Of a stretch of 64,000 nt of DNA, positions 47,551-58,570 are shown one piece after another. The stretch comes from Antilocapra americana. Lineage: Eukaryota > Chordata > Mammalia > Artiodactyla > Antilocapridae. A model generated the notes under the pieces. The model ran no database searches, was not told the origin of the DNA, and saw only the letters and a program-made list of their open reading frames with translations. The first letter of the stretch is position 1. The number at the start of each line of letters is the position of its first letter. Where the stretch lies: positions 33,568,195 to 33,632,194 of the forward strand of contig ML660772.1 of the NCBI GenBank assembly GCA_007570785.1, written 5' to 3'. A program made the translations under genes and the position numbers.

Positions 47551-48509
47551 GGAACCAATATAAAGAAAGTTTGATGAATGCAATGTGCTAAGAATGAGGG
47601 CCCCCAATACATGGAATATCCAGGCAGCCTGATACATGGAATGGGAACTCAAAAAATAAGTCAGTACAAGAAAAGTAAATTTAAGAGTTATTTTATTTGG
47701 ATAGGGTTGCTCTGAAAGCTGAGTCTGAAGCAAGAACCTGTATTTAGTTTATCTGGGAGGTGATCCAGAGAGCAGGATTGAGGGATCAGGAAGAGAGACA
47801 GGCGAAGAGGAAAAACTAATTTAAAGGTGTTACTGAGGTTGTCACTGTGGGCAGTGGGTCTCAATTCTGCCAGTATCAGCTGAGAACAACACAGAATGTT
47901 TCCCAGAAATGTGTATCTGAGGACGAGAGAGCAGAGCATTAATCTATAAAATCCTATTCCATTGGCAGAAATGCCTCAAGGGTATCAACACCCCACACTT
48001 CCAAGCTGTGTTTCCTCTGGCCCATCTAACTCTCACAGGTCTGAACTAGAAACTCTGGTGCGGAAAGCCAGTAAGGGGTTACTTGATACCAGATTTGGTC
48101 AGCATGAAATAGATAGAAGCCCCATGGAATTATCGACCCCATTTATAGCTGAAAACAGAAGTGTCACTTAGGAAATGTGAATCAGGGCACCAGATATATT
48201 TACTATACCACAAATAAACGCTAGCTGAAGCTACTCAACTTAATGATATTACTAGAGTAAACACACAGACCGGCACTTCTTGACCTGGTCAGATTTCACA
48301 GTAAACCCAAAAAAGTATGAAATATATGTGATTTATTTTTATATAGACTTTTCTGAGAAATAGGTCCAAAACTTTCATCGAATTCTCAAAGTGTTTCTTG
48401 ATGCAGAAAAGTTTAAGAAACAAAAATTTGGAGCAAGAATGAAAGTATAAGAAATTATGGAAAAATAACATTTAAGGCTAAAAGAGGAGAAGATAGGGAA
48501 GTTAGTGTC
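47551..48509. other. Intergenic sequence, nothing firm
   Basis: No gene recognised. A phrase near 47853 (gcagtgggtctcaattctgc) hints at a diverged DNA-transposon end but no matching partner end was found. Confidence 0.4.
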
Positions 48510-48715
48510 AGGCTTTTTGGAATCACAAAGGCTGTGTTTAACCTAGGCTTTATTTGAACCTGAGCAGATGATTTCATTCTTTGATTCTCATGAGCTCTTA
48601 TTTAAAATAGAGATAATAACACGTAGATCACAGAGGTGTTATGAGTCTTATAAATAGGAAATGTGTGCACAGTACCTAGGATAAAGTAAATACTCATTAA
48701 ATGATGACTTATCAG
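48510..48715 (+). mobile_element. MIR SINE
   Basis: Diverged MIR in direct orientation: ggctgtgtttaacctaggc, aaaatagagataataacac, gtgttatgagtcttataaat, gtacctaggataaagtaaat and actcattaaatgatga. Confidence 0.7.
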
Positions 48716-48991
48716 AAAGTAGAAAAATACCAGGAAGAAACTGTGTAACAGATTTAAGAAAGAGTTACAGAAAAAGAAGCAAATGATATTGATAGTTTTC
48801 ATTAGGGAAATGTATAAGAGGACTTTGAAAAGAGTTCATTGAATTTGATGACTTTGTTGAGAACAATCAAAATACCTTGGGTAGAGAAGGTCAGGAGAAC
48901 AGTGGGTTGAGGAGTAAAGTACTGAATTATTAAAGGAGACACACAAATCTGCTATCTCACCCAGTATCAAGCTTTACAAATAATTTTAAGG

Positions 48992-49192
48992 ATGGCTTAG
49001 ACCATGTCCAGCTCTTTACAACCCCACAGACTATAGCCTGGCAGGCTCCTCTGTCCATGGAATTGTCCAGGCAAGAATACTGGAGTGAGTTGCCATTCCC
49101 TCCTCCAGGGGATCTTCTCAAGACAGGAATTGAACCCATGTTTCCCACATTGCAGGCAGATTCTTTACCTCCTGAACCAACAGGCAAGCCCC
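48992..49192 (-). mobile_element. Bov-tA SINE, antisense
   Basis: ctgtccatggaattgtccag, ctccaggggatcttctcaag, attgaacccatgtttcccac and gcaggcagattctttacctc: the complement of Bov-tA. Older-looking than the copies at 9.8 and 60.6 kb; no clear target-site duplication. Confidence 0.92.
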
Positions 49193-49727
49193 AGAAAAGA
49201 AACGCAGATGAAAAAGATCTGGGACTTCCACCCAGCTTTCCAAGTCATTCCTCCTATAATAGACATCTTATCTCTTGTCCCAAATAACATGAGGCCTCCA
49301 AAAAAGGTTTTACTGTGTTACTTGACACAATCAGGAAAGTTTAAGTTATGACATGTCCATTTTACACCCAAGAGAATTCTATAATTTATGGGACATTCTC
49401 CAAGAGGCATGCCTTATAAATCCAAACATAGATTTTTACTATAGTAATCCTTTAGTTAGGGACATCCTGCTGAGAGAATTCTGTGAATAAGGTCTCTTTC
49501 TTCTTGCAAATATTATTAGCCTGTTTACATATAAGTCCAATTGACAAGGAGTTTAGATTAATTCACTTGTCTTCATTTTCTTTTACCCAGGCATGCTTCC
49601 TATAATCAATGAGACTGAACGGATTATAAGCCAACTATAATATTTGAAGTCTTTTCTCCATAGCACCCCATTCATTGCCCCACTCACTTCTAAATCAAAT
49701 GCCCAATCATACCCCTCTTTCAATTGT
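49193..49727. other. Intergenic sequence, nothing recognised
   Basis: Unassigned AT-rich DNA ending in a short gtgtgtgtg run just before the next SINE. Confidence 0.5.
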
Positions 49728-49935
49728 GTGTGTGTGCTCAGTTGCTCAGTCCTGTTCGACTCTTTGTGACTCCTTGGAGTGTAGTCCGGCAGACTCTTCT
49801 GTCCATGGGATTTCCCAGGAAAGAATCCTGGAGTAGGTTGCCATTTCCTTCTGCAGAGGATCTTTCCAATCTAGGAATCAAACCTAGAATCTGCATTGCT
49901 AGCAGATTCTTTACCCCTGAGCCACCTGCAGAGTT
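49728..49935 (-). mobile_element. Bov-tA SINE, antisense
   Basis: gctcagttgctcagtcctgt, ctgtccatgggatttcccag, gcagaggatctttccaatct and gcagattctttacccctgag: the complement of Bov-tA, preceded by a (TG)n run as is common at the 3' end of these SINEs. Confidence 0.93.
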
Positions 49936-51685
49936 CTCTTCCAAATAGATGAGCAATTTAAAAAAATTTAGTTTAGGTATATACTTCCAGAATTCTCTTT
50001 AAATATTACATGGTATTTGTTTATGTTGGGCTCAAATATGGATTTATACTGGATGTGGTACATGTCCATTCATATATATATTCTTGTCTTGTTTGTCCTT
50101 AACAGGATGTTACAGAGATCTTTCCACATCATATTCTAGAGACTTAATTCTACTTTTTAACCATGTCAGCAGCTGTGAAAGGTCTGAGACTTTAGTCTAT
50201 GTGCAAGTTAAATCTAACCTGAAACAATTTTATGGATGCTGGTAGACAATAGGCATCTTTGTAAAGGACAAAGAACTTTTTTTTTTAACTAACAATAAGA
50301 GCAACATCCAGAATATCAGCATTTATATCAATTTCCTGAATTCCAGTTCCCACAGGGTAACACAAAGAACAGGCAATGCCCACAATTACAGAAGACAGCA
50401 ACCCAAGCTTAGAGAACCTAAATCTTTATTAATCAGCAGTAAGCAAACCAGCTATACTTTTGCCCTGGAGGAAGATATTACGTTTATTATACTAAAATTT
50501 ATTATACTTGCTTATAAGCAAGTATGGCTTGTGCTCCAGACAGAAATAGTATCTCTATCTTGCAAGGCTATTCATTACACAAACATTCTTGCAAGACATG
50601 CAGAAGTCTGAGCCATGCCATGGAGGACTGCCTCCCAACAAGTTTAGAAAATTTCACAGCATGGGCATTATTGAAATATTTTCCTATGAATGGCCATTAA
50701 TAGTAAAGGTAGAACAAGTTTTTATTTCTTGAATAATTATTTTCCCAGGGTTATTTATTGAATGAACCAAGCTTTTTAAGTTACTGTCAAGCTGTTCAAT
50801 TATGTTTATTTTATTTGATGTGAATTCATTTTCTGTATTTTTATTTTATCTGCTTTCTTAGTGGTAGTTTCTCATGTGTTTTGAAGGTTTATTCTGAATC
50901 TTCCTCTTCAATGCATTTTAATTTTTTCTCTCTCCTTCTCTCAATTCCAGGTCCCTCTCTCTACTGTCTAAGAATTTTTGAGTCATTTTATCGGATCCCC
51001 GAGGGTCATCTTGTCAGAATTAGGTCTTAAGTTACTGGCTATCGGCTTCTGACTGGGGATATTTCAAACTGATTAATTTAGCCAATATCTGGTTTGGGTT
51101 CAGCATTGGCTTCAAAATGAATTCCCTCCCTCTTGTCTTTCAAAGTATGTGTCATCTTTTAAACCACAATCTATTTGATTCAAAGCAGCTATTTTCATTG
51201 TCTTCTCAAAGCACAGAGGGAGTAAGGGGCAGGGATAGGAAACAATATCCCAACCTTTGCCTTAAGAAATGAAACTGATGTAATACTCATTGTATCACAG
51301 TCAATGAGCTTCCTCCTGTTTTGTTCTGATCTAGGTGTGAAACTCAGGAAGCCTACAGTCTCAGCTTTACTTACATTTTGCCTGCCTGTTACAGTAGTCT
51401 ATTCTGCAGAGCCATTCAGCTTGTAATGAGCTCAGATACACACAGGAACCTATACATGCATCTGTATAAATGTGTGTGTATATACATATATATAGTTTCT
51501 TCTAAAAATTGCACTCTAGTTTTCCACATTACTATGTATTTTGAGCATAGGAGGACCTTAAAGGATGAACTTAAAACATGACCTTGACCACTTGCCTGGA
51601 AGCAAATATAACATAATAGAAACTAATTTATACAACTGAATAGTAAAAACCCCAACCAAACAAAGAAAAAAAACTCAAAAATAAA
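49936..51685. other. Intergenic sequence with a perfect palindrome
   Basis: Weak old L1-like sequence may lie at about 49970-50170 (ggatgttacagagatctttc). The rest is unassigned. A 22-base perfect palindrome lies at 50504-50525. A small TA/TG tract is at 51470-51495. No gene recognised. Confidence 0.5.
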
Positions 51686-51837
51686 ACAAACAACAATAAT
51701 GAAAGGAATTTGATTCAACAATGGGCAGAGAGGATCTGAATAAACATTTTTCTAAAGTCATGCAGACAGCCCATACGTTTATGAAAAGATGCTCAATATC
51801 ACTCATAACCTCAAAAACATATGACCTCACACCTGAT

Positions 51838-52391
51838 CAGTTCAGTTCAACTGCTCAGTCATGTCTGACTCTTTGCGGCCCCATGGGCTGCAGCATGCCA
51901 GGCCTCCCTGTCCATCACCAACTCCTGGAGTTCACCCAAACTCATCTCCATCGAGTCGGTGATGCCATCCAACCATCTCATCCTCTGTTGTCCACGTCTC
52001 CTCCTGCTTTCAATTTTTCCCAGCATCAGGGTCTTTTGAAATGAGTCAGCTCTTCACATCAGGTGGCCAAAGTTCAGCTTCCAATGAACATTCAGGACCG
52101 ATCTCCTTTAGGATGGACTGGTTGGACCTCCTTGCAGTCCAAGGGACTCTCAAGAGTCTTCTCCAACACCACAGTTCAAAAGCATCAGTTCTTCAGTGCT
52201 CAGCTTTCTTTATAGTCCAACTCTCACATCCATACATGACTACTGGAAAAACCATAGTCTTGACTAGACAGACCTTTGTTGACAAAGTAATGTCTCTGCT
52301 TTTTAATATGCTGTCTAGGTTGGTCATAACTTTTCTTCCAAGGAGTAAGCATTTTTTTATTTCATGGCTGTAGTCACCATTTGCAGTGATT
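51838..52391 (-). mobile_element. BovB LINE 3' end, antisense
   Basis: Complement of the BovB 3' region: cagttcagttcaactgctca tail, gccaggcctccctgtccatc, ctccttgcagtccaagggac, ttctccaacaccacagttca, atgctgtctaggttggtcat. Flanked by perfect 9-base repeats acacctgat at 51829-51837 and 52392-52400. 5' truncated, about 554 bases; no intact reading frame. Confidence 0.92.
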
Positions 52392-52411
52392 ACACCTGAT
52401 AGAATGTCTAT

Positions 52412-53232
52412 AATGAAGATTGCTGGAAAAATACCAACAACTTCAGATATACAGATGATACAACTCTCATAGTAGAAAGCAAAGAGCCTCTTGATGAGAG
52501 TGAAAAAGGAAAGTGGAAAAGCTAGCTTAACACTCAGTATTCAAAAAATTAATATCATTGCATCCAGGCCTATCATTTCATGGCAAATAGATAGGCAAAA
52601 AGTGGAAACTGTGACAGATTTTATTTTCTTGGGCTCCAAAATCACTGCAGACATTGCCTGCAGCCATAAAATTAAAAGATGCTTGCTCTTTGGAAGAAAA
52701 GCTGTGATAAACCTAGACAGTGTACTAGAAAGCAGAGACATCACTTTGCTGATGTTTCTGCATTTCGGGTTCATATAGTCTGTACGGTCAAAGTAATGGT
52801 TTTACCAGTAGTCATGTAAGGATGTGACAGTTGGACCATAAAGGAGGCTGAGTGCCAAAGAATTGACGCTTTCAAACTGCAGTGCTGGAGAAGACTCTTG
52901 AGTGTTTCTTAGGCAGCAAGATCAAACCAGTGAATCCTAAAGAAAATCAGTCCTGAATGTTCATTGGAAGGACTGATGCTGAAGCTGAACCTCCAATACT
53001 TTGACCATGTGATGTCAAGAGCCAACTCACTGGAAGAGACTTGGATGCTGGGAAAAATTATGGGCAAGAGGAGAAGAGGGTGATAGAGGATGAGATGATT
53101 GGATGGCATTACCAGCTCAATGGACATGAGATTCAGCAAGTTCCAGGTAATACTGAAGGAAAGGGATGCTTGATGTGCTGCAGCCCATGGAGTCTCAAAG
53201 AGTCAGACCTGACTTATTGACTTGATAACAAC
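52412..53232 (+). mobile_element. BovB LINE 3' end, direct orientation
   Basis: Direct BovB from the reverse transcriptase region (tgaagattgctggaaaaata, tacagatgatacaactctca) through gtgctggagaagactcttga and gaggatgagatgattggatg to the tail aaagagtcagacctgactt. Diverged, frame broken by many stops. Opposite in orientation to the copy that ends 20 bases earlier. Confidence 0.9.
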
Positions 53233-53880
53233 AAATAATCAAAATGATAAATAACAAGTTTTGGAGAGGATGTGGAGAAAAAGCAGCCCTTGCGCACTGT
53301 TGGTGTGAATGTCAATTGGTTCAGTTACTGTGGAAAACAGTGTGAAGGTTCCCTCAAAATTAGTAATAGAATTAACACATGATCCAGCAAATGCAATTCT
53401 GAGTATTTATCTGAAGGAAATAAAGATACTAACTTGCAAAGATATTTGCACCTGTATGCTTATTGCCACATTGTTTATGATAGGTAAGACATGGGGGAAA
53501 AATCTGTGTTAATTGATGAGAAAAAATGCATGATGAAAATGTGCTAAATACATATTGCATATATATATGTCAAATACGTTTCACACACACATACAGAGTA
53601 TCATTTAGCCATCAAAAAGGAGGAAATTCTGCCATTTACAACAGCATGAGTAGAATTTGAGAGCATTATGCTAAATGAAATAAGTCAGAAAGAGAAAGAC
53701 AGGTACTGTATGATTTCACTTATATGTGGACTCTGACAAAACAAAATCAAACCAAAAAAAAAAGAAACTCAAACTCAGATAAGAGAACAAACTGCTGGTG
53801 GCTTGAAGCAGTGGGTGGAGAGTAGGCAAAATGAGCAAAGGTAGTCAAAAGTTCCAACTTAATAAAAAGCTACTTTTTAC

Positions 53881-54897
53881 AGAATTGTGGAAATGTTTAT
53901 CACGTAAGCCTTTGCAAGCTTACAAAATGACACCTATAGTTTATGATTATTTTTCACATGAATTTAAATCCAACAGAATTCTTTTATTAGAAGAGCAACT
54001 ATTAATTGTTTTTCCAACTTCAGAATTTTCTTCTAGGTCCTAATAACTTGATGACCTTAAATCACTTACATACTTGCGTATATAAAATATTACTATCTAG
54101 CCAGTCATAATTACCCAGAATCCAAATCCAATTTTTTGGAAGGTGGGGACCATGGAGGCAGAAGAGTTGGGGAATCAGTATGCTTAATTTTTAAATGCAT
54201 CAGTTCAATAAAAATTAAAAAAAGAAAGAAAATATTTTTTTCAGGCCAATCATAACCATCTGTGGATCCCAAATAAAAACAATTAAAAATAAAGACTAAC
54301 ATTTGAATAAGCTCCAAATTCAGTGAAAGCTTTTATCATTTAGAAATCTGAAAAAAATATAAAAGAAAACAGTAACTCAAAATACAATAACACAACCTTT
54401 AATTTCCTACTGTTATTTATAAATGGCATAAGCCATAATTATTGAAAAAAACTTTCAAAGTTTCAATAAATTGTTAGGTACAATTAGTGAAGGACAACGC
54501 AATCAGATTTTGAAGGACGTTTCTCTCCAATATTGTGTGTTTCTTAACTTAGATTGTCACTTTACCTAGTGACAATGTGAATTAAAATAACTATTTTCAT
54601 ATAGGAAATAGTTAGATAAACATATAAAATACATCCTTTAACTAAATCTTTACCTTAGACTAAAACCTGGAATCTAGCCCCAGCCAATTTCCCTATTCTA
54701 CAAATCCCTTTGAAAAGATAAGATTTATTGAGAGATGTTTTTATCTAATTTTTGAGAGAGAAGCTACTAGAACTGTAAGACATAAAACTTGTGTTGCTAT
54801 TTTACAATAGTTGCTATTCAACAATAGATTAGTGATGGTGCTCACTGAAATGCAGTCCCATACTGTTACCAGATCTGGTACCTTTTTCCTAAATCTC
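53881..54897. other. Intergenic sequence, nothing recognised
   Basis: AT-rich DNA with no gene or element that I can name. Confidence 0.5.
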
Positions 54898-54908
54898 TTT
54901 AGGACCCC

Positions 54909-55034
54909 TGGAGAAGGCAACGGCACCCGACTCCAGTACTCTTGCCTGGAAAATCCCATGGACGGAGGAGCCTGGTAGGCTGCAGTCCATGGGGTCGCAA
55001 AGAGTCGGACATGAATGAGCAACTTCATTTCACT
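54909..55034 (+). mobile_element. Bov-A monomer SINE with 11-base target-site duplication
   Basis: A single Bov-A unit: tggagaaggcaacggcaccc, ctccagtactcttgcctgg, gcagtccatggggtcgcaaa. Flanked by perfect tttaggacccc at 54898-54908 and 55035-55045. Confidence 0.95.
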
Positions 55035-55213
55035 TTTAGGACCCCGTAGTATATAGACAGTTAAAATCAAACTTTTGAATTTCTTAGATCAGTAAAATTT
55101 CCAGAAACAGTTGTGAGAACAAGCATAGGATTTTCAACAATTTTTACTTTTTTTGCTAAGAAAAAAAAACATTAAAAAACCCTGCTATTCAATATCATCA
55201 AAAGATTTCAACA

Positions 55214-55847
55214 GCAATCCCACTGCTGGGCATATACACCGAGGAAACCAGAATTGAAAGAGCCACGTGTACCCCAATGTTCACCGCCGCATTGTTTACA
55301 ATAGCCAGGACATGGAAGCAACCTAGATGCCCATCAACTGACGAATGGATAAGAAAGCTGTGATACATATACACAATGGAATATTACTCAGCATTAAAAA
55401 AAATTTCATTTGAATCAGTTCTACTCAGGTGGACAGAACTGGAGCCTATTATCCAGAGTGAAGTAAGCCAGAAGGAAAAACAAAAATACAGTACACGAAT
55501 GCATATATATGGAATTTAGAAAGATGGTAACGAGAACCCTGCATGCGAGACAGCAAAAGGAACAGACTCGTGGACTCTGTGGAAGAGGGCAAGGGTGAGA
55601 TGATATGGGATAATGACATTGAAACATGTTAATTATCATATGTGAAATCAATCGCCAGCCCAGGGTTGATGCTCGAGGCTGGTGTACCAGGATGACCCAG
55701 AGGGAGGGAGTCGGGAGGGAGGAGGGAGGGGGGTTCTGGAGGGGGAGCATATGTATACCCATGGCGGTTTCATGTCAATGTATGGCAAAACCAACACAAT
55801 AAAGTAAAGAAAATTAAAAAAAAAAAAAAGGACACTGAGGGAAAAAA
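55214..55847 (+). mobile_element. Young bovine-type L1 3' end with 14-base target-site duplication
   Basis: 5'-truncated L1 (gcaatcccactgctgggcat, acacaatggaatattactca, gaagtaagccagaaggaaaa, then a G-rich 3' UTR at 55702-55745, then aataaagtaaagaaaatt) with a poly(A) at 55816-55829. Perfect 14-base duplications aaaagatttcaaca at 55200-55213 and 55848-55861 bracket it. After the first A tract come 12 other bases (ggacactgaggg) and a second A tract. Confidence 0.95.
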
Positions 55848-56152
55848 AAAAGATTTCAACAAAAAAATGAATCAAAGGCATAATGTCAAAATAAGTTACA
55901 AGTTTTCTTAAGAAGAAGTGGTTTGGAAGCTTTATGACAAAACAAATACACTACTTGCACTTCCTGTTTTGAAGTGAATCCATGAACATTTCATTGTGGA
56001 CTTGTTATTCAGAAAACTCTTACTGAGAGCTGTTATCCTAGGTGTTCTAAATGCTAAGGAATAGAAGTGAACAAAACAAAGTTCCTACTTTTGTAAGATT
56101 AAATTCCAGGGAGAAGAATAAACAAACGTACAAGTATATATCTCAGCTGGTG

Positions 56153-56501
56153 GACTTCCCTGATGGCTCAGTGGAAGAATCTGCCTTTCAGTGCAGGACA
56201 CATGGGTTTGATACCTGATCCAGGAAGATCCCACATGCCATGGAGCAGCTAAGGCTGTGCACCACAAGTGTCAAGACTTGACCAGAGCCCAAGAACCGCG
56301 ACTCCTGAGGCCTGCCCCACAGAGCCCATACTCCACAACAAGAGAAGCCATGGCAATGAGAAGCCTGTGTACTGCAAGCAGAGAGTGGCCCCCGCTTGCT
56401 GCAAGTAGAGGAAGAGAAATGCCTGCAGAGCAAACAAGACCAAGCACAACCAATAAATAATTAAATAAAATTATTTTTTAAAAATCTCTAAAAAAGTAAT
56501 A
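56153..56501 (+). mobile_element. CHR-1 tRNA SINE with 10-base target-site duplication
   Basis: gacttccctgatggctcagt, gaagatcccacatgccatgg, acaacaagagaagccatggc and gcaagtagaggaagagaaat follow CHR-1 order, ending in ataaataattaaataaaa. Flanked by tcagctggtg at 56143-56152 and 56502-56511. Inserted in L2. Confidence 0.93.
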
Positions 56502-56515
56502 TCAGCTGGTGAAAT

Positions 56516-57527
56516 TCAGTTCAATTCAGTTCAATTGCTCAGTCACGTCCAACTCTCTGCAACCCCATGGACTGCAGCATGCCAGGCCTCCCAGTCCAAC
56601 TGTTGACTCAAACTCATGTTCATTGAGTCCATAAGGCCATCCAACCATCTCATCCTCTGTCGTCCTCTTCACCTCCCACCGTCAATCTTTCCCTGCATCA
56701 GGGTCTTTTCAAATGAGTCAGCTCTGCATCAGGTGGCCAAAGTATTGGAGTTTCAGCTTCAGCAGCAACCCTTCCAATGAATATTTAGGACTGATCTCCT
56801 TTAGGATGGACTGGTTGGATCTCCTTGCAGTCCAAGGGACTCTGAAGAATCTTCTCCAACACCACAGTTCAAAAGCATCAATTCTTCGGTGCTCAACTTT
56901 CTTTATGGTACAACTCTCACATCCATACATGACTACTGGAGAAACAATAGCTTTGACTAGATGGACCTTTGTTGACAAAGCAACGTTTCTGTTCTTTAAT
57001 ATGCTGTCTAGGTTGGTCCTAACTTTTTTTCCAAGGAGTAAGCTTCTTTTAATTTCATGGCTGTGGTCATCATCTGCACTGATTTTGGAGCTCCCCAAAA
57101 TAAAGTCTGTCACTGTTTCCCCATCTATTTGCCATGAAGTGATGGGGCCAGATGCCATGATCTTAGTTTTCTGAATGTTGAGTTTTAAGCCAACTTTTTC
57201 ACTCTTCCTCTTTCACTTTCATTAAGAGGCTCTTTAGTTCTTCTTCACTCTCTGCCATAAGGGTGGTGTTGTCTGCATATCTGAGGTTATTGATATTTCT
57301 CCCCGCAATCTTGATTCCAGCTTGTACTTCTTCCAGCCCAGCGTTTCTCATGATGTACTCTGTATATAAGTTAAATAAGCAGGGTGACAATATACAGCCT
57401 TGATGTACTCCTTTCCCTATTTGGAGCCAGTCTGTTCCATGTCCTGTTCTAACTGTTGCTTCCTGACCTACATATAGATTTCTCAAGAGGCAGGTCAGGT
57501 GGTCCGGTATTCCCATCTCATTAAGAA
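56516..57527 (-). mobile_element. BovB LINE (about 1.0 kb, 5' truncated), antisense
   Basis: Complement of BovB from its 3' tail (ttcagttcaattcagttcaa at the left) to the reverse transcriptase region on the right. Bracketed by tggtgaaat at 56507-56515 and 57528-57536. Better preserved than the pair at 52 kb. Inserted in L2 next to CHR-1; its left duplication overlaps that of CHR-1, showing that it entered just beside it. Confidence 0.93.
56718..57516 (-). pseudogene. BovB reverse transcriptase relic
   Basis: Two broken frames on the minus strand. The first (57516 to 57199) holds part of the reverse transcriptase palm with HQGCILSPCLFNLY and LRYADNTTLMAES; the usual catalytic YADD is YADN here. 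The second (57158 to 56718) holds the C-terminal part (MYGCESCTIKK, FELWCWRRFFRVPWTARRSN). The frames are separated by a stop or shift near 57160-57200 and the N-terminal endonuclease is missing through 5' truncation. An RTE-type retrotransposon remnant, not active. Confidence 0.88.
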
Positions 57528-57960
57528 TGGTGAAATATCAGATGGAAAAAAAAATTAAGCAGAGTAAATAGAATAAGGTTTGCCAAATTAGGAAAGCTGT
57601 TCATTATTTAATATGAAATGGTCAAAGACCTCCTTCATAGGGTAAATTTTGTGCAGAGGCCGGAAGAAGTCAGAGAATAAAGTGTGCTGTTGTCTGGGAG
57701 AAGTATGTTCTTGGCAGAGAAGAAAGCCAGTGCAAAGGTCCTGAGACAAGCACAGACTTACTGTGTTAGAAGCAATAGCAGAGAGCTCTGTGTGGCTGAA
57801 ACAAAGTGAGGCAGGGAAAGACTACTTAGGAAAAGACATTAGAAAGTTCATGGGTGGTCAGATTCTCTAGGGATTGTGAATACTTCAGTTTTCAGTGAAA
57901 TGAGTAGTACTTGGAGAAACTTGAGCAGAGAGTGAAATGATCTGCCCTAAGATTTTTCTC

Positions 57961-58570
57961 TCCCAATAAAGTTTTCATTTTGAAATATTTTTAGGTTTAC
58001 TGAAGACTTTCAGAGATGGCAGTGAGGGTTCCCATACATGTACATCTCACAACTTTGTTCCACTGTTTACATCTTACATGGCTTCTTTGTCAAGGTAAAC
58101 AACCAGCATTGGTGTATTACTATTATTTACCTTCCTTCCAGAGATATTTGGATTTCATCAGTTCCTCCATTAATGTCCTTTGTCTGTTCCATGATCTAGA
58201 CCATGCTTTGAGTGGCTTTTTTTTTGACAGGTCCCCAGTTGCTTCTGGTTCTTGATAGTTTCTTCATTTTTATTTATTTTTCATGACCTTGACAGTCTTG
58301 AGGAGTAGTGGCCAAATAATTCTCAATAGTATCTCCTATTCTGAATTTGTCTGATGTTTATTTAGTCCATGCTTAGATTAAAGTTAGAGATTTTTAGAAA
58401 GAATATTCAGAGGTGAAATGCCCATATATGTTGTGTCATATCAAAGGGTTTATGATATCTACATGACGTCACTGACGATCGTGACCTTGATCACTTGGTT
58501 ACGGTAGCATTTGCCACATTTCCCCCCTTACAATTACTATTTTTTCCCCTTACTTTATATCATCCTTTGG
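57961..58570. mobile_element. Old L1-derived sequence, orientation not assigned
   Basis: Blocks such as ttgaaatatttttaggttta, gggttcccatacatgtac, ttcatgaccttgacagtctt, gaatttgtctgatgtttatt and gtgaccttgatcacttggtt are familiar from an old mammalian L1 family. Contains a perfect TGACGTCA at 58464-58471. Confidence 0.5.

Larger units (their letters stand above)
51690..53880 (+). mobile_element. L1 ORF2 end and 3' UTR, interrupted by two BovB copies
   Basis: L1 sequence runs to 51837 (aatgggcagagaggatctga, gaaaagatgctcaatatcac, acctcacacctgat), reappears briefly at 52392-52411 (acacctgatagaatgtctat), and resumes near 53235 (tttggagaggatgtggagaa, gttggtgtgaatgtcaattg, tagccatcaaaaaggagg, tgatttcacttatatgtgga) to its 3' UTR near 53870. 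Joined, the pieces are in L1 order, so L1 is the host of both BovB insertions. Confidence 0.88.
55985..57960 (-). mobile_element. L2 LINE, antisense, split by CHR-1 and BovB
   Basis: The left part has agtgaacaaaacaaagttcc and aataaacaaacgtacaagta; after the insertions it resumes at about 57537 (atatcagatggaaaaaaaaa, aattaagcagagtaaataga), then gccagtgcaaaggtcctgag, gtgtggctgaaacaaagtga and gagtgaaatgatctgc, all in antisense L2 order. Confidence 0.75.

Noticed and set aside
51838..53232. Twin-primed (5'-inverted) single BovB
   Set aside because: Both arms contain the BovB 3' end and L1 sequence separates them, so two insertions fit better.
56713..57174. 153-codon open frame on the + strand
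   Set aside because: Antisense shadow of the BovB reverse transcriptase relic on the minus strand.
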